DNA of 64,000 nt. It comes from Neckera pumila. Taxonomy: Eukaryota > Streptophyta > Bryopsida > Hypnales > Neckeraceae. Positions 21,588 to 34,466 of the stretch are shown piece after piece. Positions within the stretch are counted from its first letter, which is position 1. Every line of letters begins with the position of its first letter. The translations under genes and the position numbers were made by a program. The notes beneath the pieces were generated by a model. The model saw only the letters and a list, made by a program, of their open reading frames with translations. It was not told the origin of the DNA and searched no databases. The stretch is from contig OZ018411.1 in NCBI GenBank assembly GCA_963969595.1, positions 4,776,501 to 4,840,500 on the forward strand, given 5' to 3'.

Positions 21588-24500
21588 ATGAATGAGAACA
21601 TGGACGACAGCGAGACTTTCGGTGTATCAGGCGGCGCAAGAAGACATTTCAGAACTCCACAGGTACGCAACATTGCTTTCACGAAAAATGTTGCCGACCT
21701 CCTCTCTAATTAAACGTTGCGCTGTAACTTTCTATTGCTCTCGTTTGCGCTGTAACAAAGTAGTTAATGAAGCCAGGGTTTTAGAAGGTGTGGGAAGTGG
21801 TGTTTTGTAAAACTCACACTGAGTGCTTGTGGTGGAGTGCGTCTTGTAAACGCTGAGCATTGTGTTTGATGATTTTCAGGCGGAGAACCTTGTTTGGGGT
21901 CGGAATCAGCATCTGCACAGCAAAGAGTACTACTTTCAGTGTGTTCCACGAGGAGAAATTGAATTGATTCGGCACTACTGTTTCTTCTACACAAAGACGA
22001 TAGAATCCTACCCTGTACTTCGGTTTGCGCTCAAGTTCTACGAGGTAAGAGTCGTGCTGTGCACTATGATTTATTTACGCATGAGTTCTACAACATAGGA
22101 GTGTTGTCATGTACTTTGGTTTACAGACAATTGCAACAAGATGATACTATGCTTTTCAAAGCTCAGAATACAATACACGGATGTTTTTGATACCTGGTTT
22201 TCATGCTCATTTATGAAGCCGCTACAATGATTGGTGATTTGATATGTTTGAGTCCATTTGTGATTAGTTTTGATTGCATTTTTGATTTCCACATTTATGG
22301 GAAAATGCAGCATTGATTTGCATTGTAGTTACATGTAGCAGTCAATGTCAATTCACAAAGTCAAAACTGTTAAGTTGTTCGACTACATCCGTCAGGATTG
22401 TTTCTGGAAATGTTTTTCTCAATTCAACAGAAAGTTAACGTACAAGTGCAGGTTAAGAGAATATGTTGCCTTAGTCTTCTTTTTCCTTTATGTAGGAGCA
22501 ACAAAATCATTTTCTGGGCAAATGACGTGATTGTGGGCATTGGTTTGTTTGAGTCAAGTACCTGCCTTGAAAAATTGAACGGAACTTGTGAATTCTTTTC
22601 AGACCTCTGGTGTAATTCATAGATTTGACCTTACCAATGAAGTGGACAGGTCTATTGAACCTAGAGGCATTATGACTTCAAGACTACAGAGTTTGGTTAT
22701 GTACAGTAGAACTATGACATCTTTTTTTTGAAAAGAGATGATTCTTCTTAACGCTTGAAGAGAATGAGTGGAAATGCATATACATAATTATTTTGGGAAA
22801 CAGAGTTAGCGGATACTGCCCACAATTTATTCTTACTTGCTAATGCCAATTCAAGGAATTTTCCAGAACTTTAAATTTTAAATGGAATGCAATAGATTAA
22901 TCCTCTTTTAGGTATTAATCAATTCTACAATATATTAGATTTGCAGAAGTCATCTAATAAATTTATAAGTTGTATTCTTATGTTTTTCTTATCGCTAGAC
23001 GTAGTTATAATTCTCCGGTTTACTCAGAGTACAGGGGCAGAGAACATATCTTCCAGGAACATCCGTTTAAAAATTGCATGATTTTTTTTTTTTTTTAAGT
23101 AGGAGTCTAAGTAATTCAGTCCAACATCCTCATGTCAGTTTTGTCCAATGCTCTTATGTTACATTCATTGATTAAGTGAATGTTAACAAGAAAAACTCAG
23201 TTTTCTAGTTGTTCATGTGCGAAGTTCATCTTCAATTGCTCTACTGTCGTGTACTTGCTGTTTTTTGAGAGCGACACCATACGTGCTTGGAATTTGAAAT
23301 CCTAACAGTGATTGAAGGCATTTTTGAAGTCCCTGAAGAAGAAAGTTGTTGAGGACAGCGTTTATTGTAAAAATTCTTGGTAGCATTAATATGTGGTCAT
23401 CAATTCTTTGCTTTCCGTGGTCCTTCAATGTTCAATATATTAGATCTGTAAAAGTAATCGAATTGACGTGGAATGCATTTGTTTTTGCAGAGTGTTATGA
23501 GATGGCAGGAAATTTGAACTCGGCTTACCATATAGAACGTTCCATTGCCAATCGTCTTGGATTGGCAGAGTACCCATGTGCTTGCACTCGATGCCGGGGC
23601 GGACGAGTCCAGAAAATGGAGAGGGTCGCTCAACATCATGTCAGGAATGGACGCCATCCTTACCTTATTTTTCCAGTAATGGTAAGAGTTTTTAGTACTT
23701 TTTGAAGAAGCGTGATTCAGAAGACATGATGTACTTTTTTTTTCTCAAAGGTTTTGAATTGAAAGATGTAATCCGCATGCAAATTCAAGAAGTACCTTGT
23801 CTTCTGCATGTCATCACTCTTTTCTAAGTTAACAAATACAGCATGTGTATTTTTTGAATTGTTAGACTGAACAAATCGCATTGAAGTCCTACCCACTTAC
23901 TATTGGTTTAAATTGATTGTATGCAAGAGAATGAAATGGAAGATCTAATTTTTAATCTAAAACATACAGACTGTGGATGGTCGAAATGTGAGGGATCCAG
24001 CTCCTCATCCGCACAGAGAAGAGGAAGCATACCGGGACCTCGAGGAAGACGAAGGAGAGGGTGCATATACGTGGCCACAAACAAATGACATTGACATAGA
24101 GAGTATGGCCCGCGATGCGTTTGCTCGTGTAGATCAAATTCATGATTCAGTTCTCAACGACAGTGAAGAAGAATGTGGCAATGCTGAGAATCATTTTGAA
24201 GAGGAGGATGTCAACGAAGTCATCATGGAAAGCCTTCTACGATAGTCAACAAAGAAAGTCTTTGACGGAAGTAAGGTTAATCGCCTTCAGTGCGCAATTG
24301 TGTTATTCTCTCTCTGCAGTCTATACTCGGTGCCGAACACGTTCGTGGATGCATTGCTGACTTGGCTTGCTGGGGATCTGTTGCCCACTTCGAACTATTT
24401 TCCAAGAACAGCATACAAAGTGAGAAGCATTCTCATGAAATGGGGTCTAAAACATAGGCAAGTCCAATGTTGCCCTGATGGACATGTTTTGTATGAAGAA

Positions 24501-27500
24501 GGTAATGAGAACTTGAACAGTTGTCCTACATGTGGTAGTTCACGATATGTTGAAGGCACGGAAAAAGTTCCTGTCCGTGTTGTTCGTTACTTTGACATTT
24601 TGAAGCACATGCTCCGATTGTTTAGATGTCCAGAATTAGCTAAGCATATGACCTGGTACAATAGGAACAAATCCCGCACTCGAAAAATGTTTTCTGTAGC
24701 TGACAGCGATCAGTGGAAGGCAGTAGATGAAGCTTATCCCGACTTTGCTTCAGTACTAACCAATTTGAGACTAGGCTTAGTAGGTGATGGAGTTGTACCA
24801 TTTAAGAATAATGCTATGAAGCATTCCACCTGGGTTCTATTGATAACAATATACAACCTCCCTCCGTGGTTGTTAACTAAGAAATTCTTTATATCCCTAG
24901 CTGTTTTAATCCCAGGTCCAAAAGCACCCACAGCTGAGAATATAGATGTATTCTTAGCTCCTTTAGTTTGCAATTTGTTGAAGCTATGGGACGGAGTACC
25001 TGCAGTGGACATGTCAAAGCCAGAGGGAGAGAGGAACTTCACTTTGAGAGGTTTGTTGCTATGGATTGTGAACGATTTTCCAGCGTACGGACTTCTATCA
25101 GGACAACAAGTGCACGGGTACAAAGGTTGTCCTGTTTGTGGACCACAAACCTGCAGTGAATATGCACTGTTATTAGGGAAAATGATATACTTAGGGGGAA
25201 GACGGTTCTTGCACAGAAATCATAGTTTTCGTAGAGCAAGGGCATCTTTCAACAACCATCAAGAGTAGGAATTACCACCAGCACGACCAACAGGGGAAGA
25301 AGTACATCGTTGGGGTACTCAACGTGAATCTTTTATATCAAATGGAAGAGTGGAGAATGGAGATGACGACCCCGTGAAGCTGCATGGCGTTAAACGTTGT
25401 AGTATTTTTTTCTTGCTCCCTTATTGGAAGGTAAGTATTCTTTTGTTTTTATTTTATTTTTGAAACATTGAAATACTTCATCATCGTTTGACTTGTTTGG
25501 TCTTCTGAATTTACTGATTGAGTAATTTCCATTTCAGTGAGCTGGAACAGAACTTATTTATGAAGTTTGGAGCAGTGCCACACAAAGTTTTGTCATTAAC
25601 ATTACTAAATATCTTCCTCTTAGCACATAGAGGTGGTTGACATTGATATTTTGTATGTCAGAAGCATTTTAGGTCCAGCACTATGTATTCAGAGAGGGCG
25701 AAGGCAGCACTGTTTCCTTTTTAATTTCCCCTATGAATAAACATTTTCTCAATGAGAAAGACAGTAATTTGTAAGCTAATCTTGGAAACTAGAAAGTAAA
25801 GAAGGCTAGTCGTCAAATATCTTTCAGTCTATGTCATTCTTTTTCAACTGCAAGCAACGGAGTGATTGTGATGTTCTTTACTGTCAAGTAATTTTTTGAA
25901 ATGAGTAAGGCAGATTAGGTGTTCAGTCTTTGACATTGACTTCAATGTAGGATGGTATGATTTGCGCACTGTCTTTTCTGTTTGCAAGGCTGCATGGTTA
26001 AAGCATAAGGAATGTTTTGCAGCACATGAAATTCTGATGTTGGTATAATGAAGTCAGTGGAAGTGATTATTGTGAGAACAAGAATTTTTGTCCAACAGAA
26101 ATGGAAATTCCTGTCGAGAAGACTAGTTTTCTGATATTAAGTTTTTTTTAACCTGTTCAAAATTGGTTGTCTGGATTTCACATGGAAACTCTGAATGTAC
26201 AACTTCATTTCTCTTGAAAGAATAAAAAGTTAACTCATTCTTGGACTACTTAAAGAGTGGAGAATGATGTCATTTGCCTCATATGAGAGGCTATCCAGAG
26301 TAGACTGAAGGTAGGGCATGAAGCAATGAATTTTTAATTAACTTAGAGTATGTTTTGAGTTCATGGAATGTTGCAATGGAACAATGGTACACATGTGCCG
26401 TAAACTGACATGGAATATGAGGCAATGTCCAGTACTTCATTTTTTCATATGCAGTATCAGCGTATCTGTGATGTTGAATTGGTAGATTCGTGGGGGAGAA
26501 AGGACCGAATGATTATTGTATTTAGGAGGGATGTTGTCATGTGTGAATATGTTTATATGTGTAGTTTGAAAAATGTTAAAGAAGCTGATGCCATGCTCAT
26601 GTGGTTTATGAATTTCAAAATCTATGTGTGCATCATGTGTTGGATGTAATGCATGGCGAGAAGAATTTATCCGAGAATATACTGAGGACCTTCATGGGCG
26701 AGAAGGATAGTCCTGCTATTAGAGCAGATATGCAAGCCCGTGGCATCCGACCTCACTTGCATTTGCAAGCGCATGGCGTAAATGGTGATCAACTGCGGAT
26801 GCCAAATGCATCTTATGTATTAATAGCAAACGATAAAGCCAAGGTTCTACGTATCTTGAAGAATCTGAGAATGCCTTCAAATTGCGTGTCAGCACTACAC
26901 AATAAGATTAGCAAAGGTAAACTCAGCGGTTTGAAGTCCCACGACTTTCATGTGCTTATGCAACAGATTTTACCATTGTGCTGTAGGAGAATTTCGAATA
27001 AAGCGATTGCCAAGGCAATCATACATTTGGATAGGGTATTTAGGAAGCTATGTGCAAAGACTGTGAATCGAGATGAGAAAGAGGAACTACAAGTAGATAC
27101 AGCAGAGACAATGTGTATGTTAGAAAAGGAGATGCCACCTGCATTTTTTGATATTATGTCACACTTGCCCAATCATTTGGTGGAGGAATTGTATTTGTGT
27201 GGTCCCGTTCATACAAGGTGGATGTACCCTTACGAACGGTACTTCAAAAATTTGAAAGGGTATGTTCGGAATTTGGCTAAACCGGAAGGTAGCATAGTCC
27301 AAGGTTATGAAGCACAAGAAGCACTCGGTTTCATAACTGAGTACATGACGGAATACAAATTGACTTCTCGAAGAGTCTGGGATGATAAAGAAGAGCCAAG
27401 CATGGTGGACGAGATTTTGGAAGGGAAAGGGAAATCCAAATTTCTATCAAAAGAATTACAAGGAGCAATGCATGCATTCGTTTTGGACAATGCATCCCAC

Positions 27501-30149
27501 ATTCAAGAATACTACAGGTGAGTTTTACTAAATTAACTATTAAACATTCCAGACTGTAATGGACCATATTAATTTTTTATTTTTTGGCATTTCTGTAGTT
27601 TCTCATTACTTATTAATTGCAACAGCAAAATCGCTATAGCAGTGTTTTTAATTTCCATGTAGTGAAGCATGGTGGAATTAGTAATTGAAGTAATCCTTAA
27701 GGAACAGAACTTGTATAATCAGATAATGAGTTCACAAAGGAATTTCAGAGATTGTCAATCTTCATAGCCATTTCAGAGTAAGTGCCAAGCTATGGTAGTT
27801 TATTGAGAATCTGAACTGGATAGGGAATTATGAAGTATTGTGGACGTATGCAATGAAGACAGCAAATTGTATGTCCGAAATTTGTATTCCTTTTTAATGA
27901 GTTGGGTCATTTAAAGTAATTGGTCCATGTTTGTTGAGTTGCTGTATGGTTGGATATTTTGCTTGGATGTTGATGTAGGTAGTGTTTGTCTGTTTTGTGG
28001 TGTATTGTTATTCTTTTTTTTTTAGAAGCAGGATTTACCAAAGTGTGTGGTCAATAGAGGAGAGCAGGAACTGAAGAGAAGGTGGACATGCAAATAGAAA
28101 CAAATTTTCTCTAACTAAAGTTCTAAAAATTGCACAGAGGAAAATCATGATTTGGTTTTAGAAATAATATAATGAAAATGATTTTGGAGTGTAGGGTGCT
28201 TACAGTGTAATTAATCAGTAGCATGACATACAAAAGAGTCAAATCTTAGTACTAGATTGGAAACTCGTTCAAATCCTCATGCACTTTCATTACAAATGAG
28301 GAAGTGACGAATTTTTTATACAGAGGTTGTAATGGTAATGCAGCAGTCATTGTTGTGAGAATTAAAAATTGATAAGTTCATTAGATACATTTGTATTCCA
28401 TTGTTGTCTTGTTAAGTGCTTGAAAATGAGGGGAACCTTAGATTCAGAGTGAGAGGCCAGAAAAAAGTTTGGCAAGATCCTCATATGTGGTATGCATTGC
28501 ATGATTTGCAAAGGGATGAGGGGCTACATTGGGAAACTGTGTTTGAGCCGTATGTTGACTTACTATGTAATTATGTTTCAAGTCTCATAAGTTGTTTCTC
28601 AATAAGAAATGCAGGGATTCCTGTCAGTGCATTTCAGTTTTGAAGGGGACATTTGAAGTGGATTTCATCATAGAATTTAGAGCCATTCAAAGAAATTGTG
28701 TGTATTGTCAGGAAAACAAAACGGAGCAGTACTTGTACGAAGTTAATTTTCTCTGCTGTGTTGAATGTTGTGTTAGAATAGAGAGAATAACGTATTATAA
28801 TTTCTTATTGCATGTTGAGAGTTAATACATTGAACAGGAACTGCCGTAGTACCTAATTTAACAAGTTGGTCTTGAAGTCTGCAAGGTATTGTTTTACGAT
28901 AAATTTAACAGTAAGCATGAAGAGGATGAATGGAAGAGTGACAGTAGCCTGTTTTATTAATTTCATTGGGAGAGTAGGCTATTTCTTGAACTGAATGTGG
29001 CTTATAAGAGATTGATATATTTAGGAGAGCATGGTATTTATGAATGAAAATAAAAGTTTCATGTTTTAAAATTAGTAGAAGCAACCATGTAATATGATTA
29101 ATTGAAGGAAAAGTTGTTTTGGGTCATGTGCTATGACATTTGAATGATGCCCCATTGTTTATTTGTGCTACCAAAGTCATTAGGTTCATGGAAAATGCGG
29201 TATACAATGGGAATATAATTTTATGACATTGCAGGAGGTATGATGCAATTTCCCAGGAGAGGACAGAAGCAAGAACCTTTTTTCGTCGAAGACATCCCCA
29301 TAGACGTGGAAGAAGAGGAGCTCCTTTTCCCCTTGGTATTGAAGAGCTTCCAGATTTTCCAAAGTGGCTTGAAGAGTACGTGAAGAAGTCAATCTCTGAA
29401 GGAGAACTGGTTCCGGAGAATGTGGAAGACTCATCAAAATTGCCGTCCTTGCAAGCGAGAAGTTATAGGAGCATGTATGCTTATGGTTACCATTTCCGAG
29501 TGAAGAGTGCCGAGCGGAGCAGAAATACTAATTGTGACTCTGGAGTGGCAGCAGTGTTCCGACAACCATGTCGTTCGGGAAGAGGAGACCGCAACATTGT
29601 CAACGGACATCTCGAATACATAGGTGAAATCGACGAGATTGTGGAGCTGGATTATGGAAGGCATTGCGTTGTGCTCCTAATATATGATTTTGTGAAAGCA
29701 AATTATAGAAGCCAGAATGCTACTGTGAAGAAGGATGAATGGGGTTTCACCATGGCAAATTTTAGAGCAAGAGTCCCTTTTGGCTATGAGTCATTTGCAT
29801 TTCCCATTCACTGTCGTCAATTTTTTTTTCAGATGACGAAGATGAGCCAGGTTGGAAAGTGGTGTTGGAAACTGAAGTCAGGGGCAAGAGAGTTGACATT
29901 CATATTGAAGAGGAAGAAGAGCCTGAAATGTTTGCCATGGGTCGAGATGCAGACTACGAGGGATTTCGAATGCCAAATGAAGGTACAGAAGGCGTAACTG
30001 AAGAATCCATAGGAGGTAGAGTCATAACATTGAATGAAGTGGTGAATGAGCCTATCCAAGAAGGTCCCAGTCTTTTTGACAGGGATGTAGGGGAATCCTT
30101 TGAAGATGAACAGTATTGGACAACAGTGAATTACAAAGGTAAGAAATAG
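21588..30149 (+). pseudogene. CACTA tnp2-family transposase, damaged copy
   Basis: Plus-strand exons: 21588-21662 (MNENMDDSETFG...), 21880-22044, 23493-23681 (YPCACTRCRGG, a transposase-associated zinc-binding-like motif), 23970-25430 (tnp2 core), about 26589-27517 (DUF4218) and 29235-30149 (DUF4216 plus acidic tail). Core landmarks are PNTFVDALLTWLAGDLLP, CCPDGHVLYEEG, GDGVVPFKNNAMKHSTW, IYNLPPWL, YGLLSGQQVHGYKGCPVCG and LLPYWK. DUF4218 reads HHVLDVMHGEKNLSENIL and LYLCGPVHTRWMYPYER; DUF4216 reads DEWGFTMANFRARVPFGYES. Damage: in-frame TAG at 24243 (after VIMESLLR) and at 25266 (after NNHQE); a TGA at 26586 just before the DUF4218 exon with no usable acceptor after it; and a one-base frame change at the T9 run 29821-29829, after which the expected GWKVVL motif is in another frame. 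The joins between 22044 and 23493 and around 26589 are not settled. The last exon may continue through a GTAAGA donor at 30141. Confidence 0.85.
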
Positions 30150-32340
30150 AAATGATGATTTGTTTTCAATATTGAAGTATGACTTTTATAAATGAAGTAA
30201 TTGCTGAAAATTCTAGCCATGTAATTGAAGTAGTTGTTGAAAAAACAATTGTACGTGGAAATGAGTCTAAAGAAGGTTGGAGTGATGTAGTATTCTAGAG
30301 AGTGTCTGGAACCTCTTTTTGTAGAGCTTAAGGGTGGTAGGAAGCTGAAATTGTGAGATAGATTAAAACTTCTAGTAGTTTGTACTGAGTTTTGTGGTGA
30401 AGGGAAAGGTACAGAGTGTATTGGTCTAAACGAAGGTACAATGTGAGTACAGCATTCCAGGAAGTATTGCAGAGAATGGTGTGTGCCATGAACACATGAT
30501 CCTTTGAGAAGAACAGATGTGCGACAATATTTTGAGTGCACACAAATGCAAAATGGAGGAGTGAGTATTGGGAAACAAGTTTTGAATGAGCTGTACATAT
30601 AATTCACGTGTTTTGTCACGAGAAATGAATATATAGTTTCTAATTAGTGAGTGTAACACACGAAATTGCGTGCAGTAGTAAGTACATCGCAATATGAAAA
30701 CCCTACTTCTGTACAGTAGAGGTGGTAGTAAAGCTTTGAGATCATGGAAAGAGGTAGGAGTTTCTTGATGATCTGAGTGTCTTGCTTCTAAAAAAAATGG
30801 AATTGACAAAGGTGACATGTGCTAGCTAAGGAATTTCTATTCATGAATGGGTATGTGTTTTTGTGGATGAATGAATGTGCAGGAGTTTGTGGAATTTTAT
30901 GTATGTTGGAAGTGTCCTGTAACTGTTGATGAGTGTAATAAAAATTAGCAGTGCTTACTTCATTTCTGTTGACATGTGCAATGTAGATAAACTATAGGAC
31001 AAAGGGGGAAACAGTCATGCAAAGAAATGAGGGAGTTGATATTAAATATTGCGATGCCCATGTGAAAGACTGTTTGGGACTTGAATTGTGATCGGAAAAA
31101 AATTAAAAAAAAAGAGTATTGTCTGAGGGGGGAAGAAGAAGAAGTAACTGTACATGTGCGGTAGAGCATTACGTGAGATATGTTCAATGGAATTATGAGT
31201 TTGAATTGGAGTATGTTAGTAACTGACATTCAGGAACTTGTAGTGCTAGCTTTTGGGATTCAAGGAAATTGCAAGTTAGAACTGACATTCAGGAACTTGT
31301 TGTGCTGGCTTCTGTGATTCAGGGAAATTGCAAGTTAGAACAAAGTTCACATGTGATGAAGGGAGGACTGCCATAGTGCAGGAATAGTCCAAGAAGAAGA
31401 ATGATGCAGTTGATTATATAGGAATGAAGCCGGGAATGCCTTCGTACAATGAAATGTCCTTGGAGCAGTGGAAATTCAAAGGTGAAGTACATTTTGAATA
31501 ATCTTCTGTTATACTCCATTCTCTGCAATTAGACCCATCCAAGCGAGCATTTTTAGCATGGAGAAGAGTACGCAAACTTCTCAGTTGATCCGAAATGTAG
31601 TTTACTGAAGCATTGAATATCATTGAAATGGCATTTTCATTCAGTACTGTGAAATTTGTGGTTGCTTGTGATACACCATGGTGCAAGATTACACTTTTTT
31701 ACCCTTCAGTATGTCACTTGTGTGCCATTGCATATGAAAGTTTACATTTATGCCCTTCCGTTGCGGTAGTTTTTGTTTTCGGAAAAGAATTGAAATCTAC
31801 ATGTTAGTGGTGTTAGTGACAATAGTTGAAGTCGAGAACATGTTTGAATTCTTTTTCTTGTATGAGGAGTGCTGTAGGTGCACGTTTGCATGAAAAGTAC
31901 ATATGTGGGATTGGTGTCTTTATTAATTAAGAAGTGGATCCACAGGCACTGAGGAATTTACTAGAAATACAAAAGCAAGGCATTGTATGAAGTGAAGAAC
32001 TGAATTTGTGCTCAAATGTTGATGAAGTAGCTAGTCCTTTTCTTGCAATGTAGGGGGAATGAAGAATGTAAAATGCATATTGCAGATGTCAGTAGAATGT
32101 ATGTGAAGGTGTTTTCAACTTAAATGAAGTGGACAGAAATAAATGAAATCATAGAAATGTATTATTGTATATATGCAAGAGATGGCAATAACTGCAAAAT
32201 AGGTTGACAAACTTCTCAAAAACTGTGGCTTATTGTACAGGTCAAGATCTTGTCATACCATAAAATATAGTGCCAAGATTAACAAAAGTTTTTGTTAATT
32301 TTTAATACAATTAACCAAAAATTGATGTTGTGGTCAATGA
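30150..32340. other. Non-coding right interior of the CACTA element
   Basis: This is AT-rich sequence after the last transposase exon. I see only scattered short frames without domains and one tandem duplication at 31221-31338. Confidence 0.5.
31221..31338. repeat. 59-bp unit duplicated in tandem
   Basis: AACTGACATTCAGGAACTTG starts at 31221 and again at 31280. Both copies end in GGAAATTGCAAGTTAG. They differ by a few substitutions. Confidence 0.85.
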
Positions 32341-32347
32341 AGGAGAT

Positions 32348-32413
32348 GCAGTACCCAAATCAACAAAAAAATGTTGATGTTTTGTTAATTTGGGCACTGA
32401 TTTTCTACTAGTG
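32348..32413. repeat. CACTA right terminus: TIR plus subterminal hairpin
   Basis: The TIR is 32379-32413. Just inside it, GTACCCAAATCAACAAAAA at about 32351-32369 is the inverted partner of TTTTGTTAATTTGGGCACTG, so this end folds back in the same way as the left end. Confidence 0.85.
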
Positions 32414-33600
32414 AGAAAGAGAAGGTAGCAATTCTTACAACTTTTTGGATGGCTAATCCGGAAAGTAGGTCACTTAGAACCACGTCCTATTTCCTTCACT
32501 ACAACAACAGATCAAGACTTCTGGAATCGACAGAGACGCTTATGTTCTAGAATCTAGACTGATCCAGTAGTTGGTAGGCCTTCCAGGAGAGTGGCGACTT
32601 CCTTTTGGCGGGCGCTTACCTCTGCACGGGTTGACAGCTGGACTCACTTCCACTCCACTCTTTCCGTATTACTATTCCAGCAGTTCAAAGGCACAGTGCA
32701 CTAATCCTCTTTCACAAATCCAGAACCTTCACACAAACGCTCACTATCAATCAGATCCAGTCGCCTAAGATCCGGATTCCTCTTCATCCCTGCACACTCG
32801 CACTTACACACCAACACACAAGTGACCATAGACGCGATACGCAAGAGAATGATCCTAAGATATTCTCCTGAATGCTCAGATTGAATGACAAGGGAAGGGG
32901 AATGAGAAGCCAGTAAGCCAACCCGCCCTTAAAAACCCAAAACAAAATAAAAGTCAACACCCTAAAAGCCAAAAAGCACCCCGGAAATCCGGGCAGCCAA
33001 TCAAAGAACCATCCGAGACACTCGGAAAGTCCACAACTTAGCTATTCCTAAAAATCCGGATTTTCTAAAAATCCAAAATCCGGAATCCGAGCCCCACGCA
33101 CGGAAAACCCATTCCGGATTCAAATTCAAATCCTAATTAAAAACAACCTAACTAACTACTTCGCCTTTTGCGCCTTCTTCGCACTACTCCCGCCTTGGTG
33201 AAGGTTGCTGCATGTTGGTGAAGTCTTTCAAATGGGTACTGACTAGATTAGTCAGGGCTCCCATCCGATCAACTGGAAACTTTTCCGGACTCCGAACTTG
33301 TCTTCAACAAGGTTCCCTTCATTCGGAACTCTCCCAATTGCCAAATCCGGATTCCATCCGGATTCTATATCAATTCGGATTACTAATCCGGATTCCGGAT
33401 TAGTGATGGATTCAGATTCCGGATTCCATATTGGTGAAGGATCCGGATTTTGGATCCTTCTTCCATGTGATAGAATAACACTGGTAACAATCTTGAGTAA
33501 TCTGGAAATTACTATTCTACAATTTTCTATAACTGAACCAGATTTTCTATATTTTACTAAAACAATTGAAAACTTTGACTCTATCTTAATCCTATTCTAA
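32414..33600 (-). repeat. Right arm of inverted repeat, outer part (right of the CACTA insertion)
   Basis: This is the reverse complement of about 4925-6040. Shared landmarks include GGCGGGCGCTTACCTC, GGGCTCCCATCCGATCAAC and GAAGGTTGCTGCATGTTGGT. The outer part (33340-33460) is dense in CCGGATT/AATCCGG words. From about 33460 to 33640 it continues with AT-rich sequence not seen in the left arm. Confidence 0.88.
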
Positions 33601-33641
33601 TCTATTTCTATAATTTTGAGTTTGCATACTTCCACAAAGAT

Positions 33642-34268
33642 GCGCAAAGCTGTTAGTTGCAAGACAAATTCAACGTGATCACATTGTAATCACTTGGCCT
33701 ACCCGGTGGTTTCATAAAGTGAATGAGCTTTGAAATTCATAGCGTGAAAAAATTCAAAAATGTAAGGCATTCAAGAGCCTAAGTCAATAGCCTCTCAGCC
33801 GAAGAAATCCCATAAGTGTTTAGTTGAGATCAAGACGCGTAAAGCTGTCAGTTGCAAGACAAATTCAACGTGATCGTATTGTAATCACTTGGCCTGTCCG
33901 GTGGTTTTATAAAGTGAATGGGCTTTGAAATTCATAGCGTAAAAAAATTCAAAAATGCAAGGCATTCAAGAGCCTAGGGCGATAGCCTCTTGGCCAAGGA
34001 AATTTCATAGGTGTTTAGTTGAGATCAAGACGCGCAAAGTTGTCAGTTGCAAGACAAATTCAACATGATCACATTGTAATCACTTGGCCTGCTTGGTGGT
34101 TTCATAAAGTGGATGGGCTTTGAAATTCATAGGGTGAAAAAATTCAAAAATGCAAGGCATTCAAGAGCCTAAGACGATAGCCTCTCGGTCGAGGAAATCT
34201 CATAAGTATTTAGTTGAGATCAAGACGCACAAAGTTGTAAGTTGCAAGACAAATTCAACTAAACACCT
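33642..34268 (-). repeat. Satellite-like tandem array, 195-bp unit, three copies plus a partial
   Basis: Units starting GCGCAAAGC or close variants begin at 33642, 33837, 34032 and 34227, exactly 195 bp apart. The fourth is cut off at about 34268. Each unit contains ATTCAACGTGATCACATTG, then TTTCATAAAGTGGATGGGC, and ends with TTTAGTTGAGATCAAGAC. It is the inverted, full-length form of the 82-bp units at 3028-3355. Confidence 0.92.
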
Positions 34269-34466
34269 AAAAGATTTGAAATTGTCCGCTTAACAAAATA
34301 TTACAAGCGTTAATGTAAACACAGCCAGGGTCAAATCTTCCGGATTTGACCCTATTGCCAAGTGTTCAACTCACAACACTTAGCAAATCCGGGTTTACAT
34401 TAACAAATCCGGGTTTACATTAATGGTGGGTTTAGATTGGAAATTGAATGTATTCCGGATTGCGCA

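Larger units (their letters stand above)
9085..32413 (+). mobile_element. Complete CACTA (En/Spm-type) DNA transposon, 23,329 bp
   Basis: The element begins CACTAGTAGAAAATTCAGTG and ends with the inverted copy (…TTTTCTACTAGTG). Terminal inverted repeats of about 35 bp differ by one indel and one or two substitutions. The flanking three bases are AGA at 9082-9084 and AGA at 32414-32416, the 3-bp duplication expected of CACTA elements. Removing the element restores continuity with the left arm of the surrounding inverted repeat, an independent check on the boundaries. Inside are a tnp2-family transposase (plus strand, damaged), a divergently transcribed second gene (minus strand, intact-looking), a captured host gene fragment, and a nested MITE-like insertion. 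CACTA elements move by cut-and-paste through the tnp2 transposase; a second element protein of the TnpA/TNP1 kind usually binds subterminal repeats. It is larger than typical elements of this class. Confidence 0.95.
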
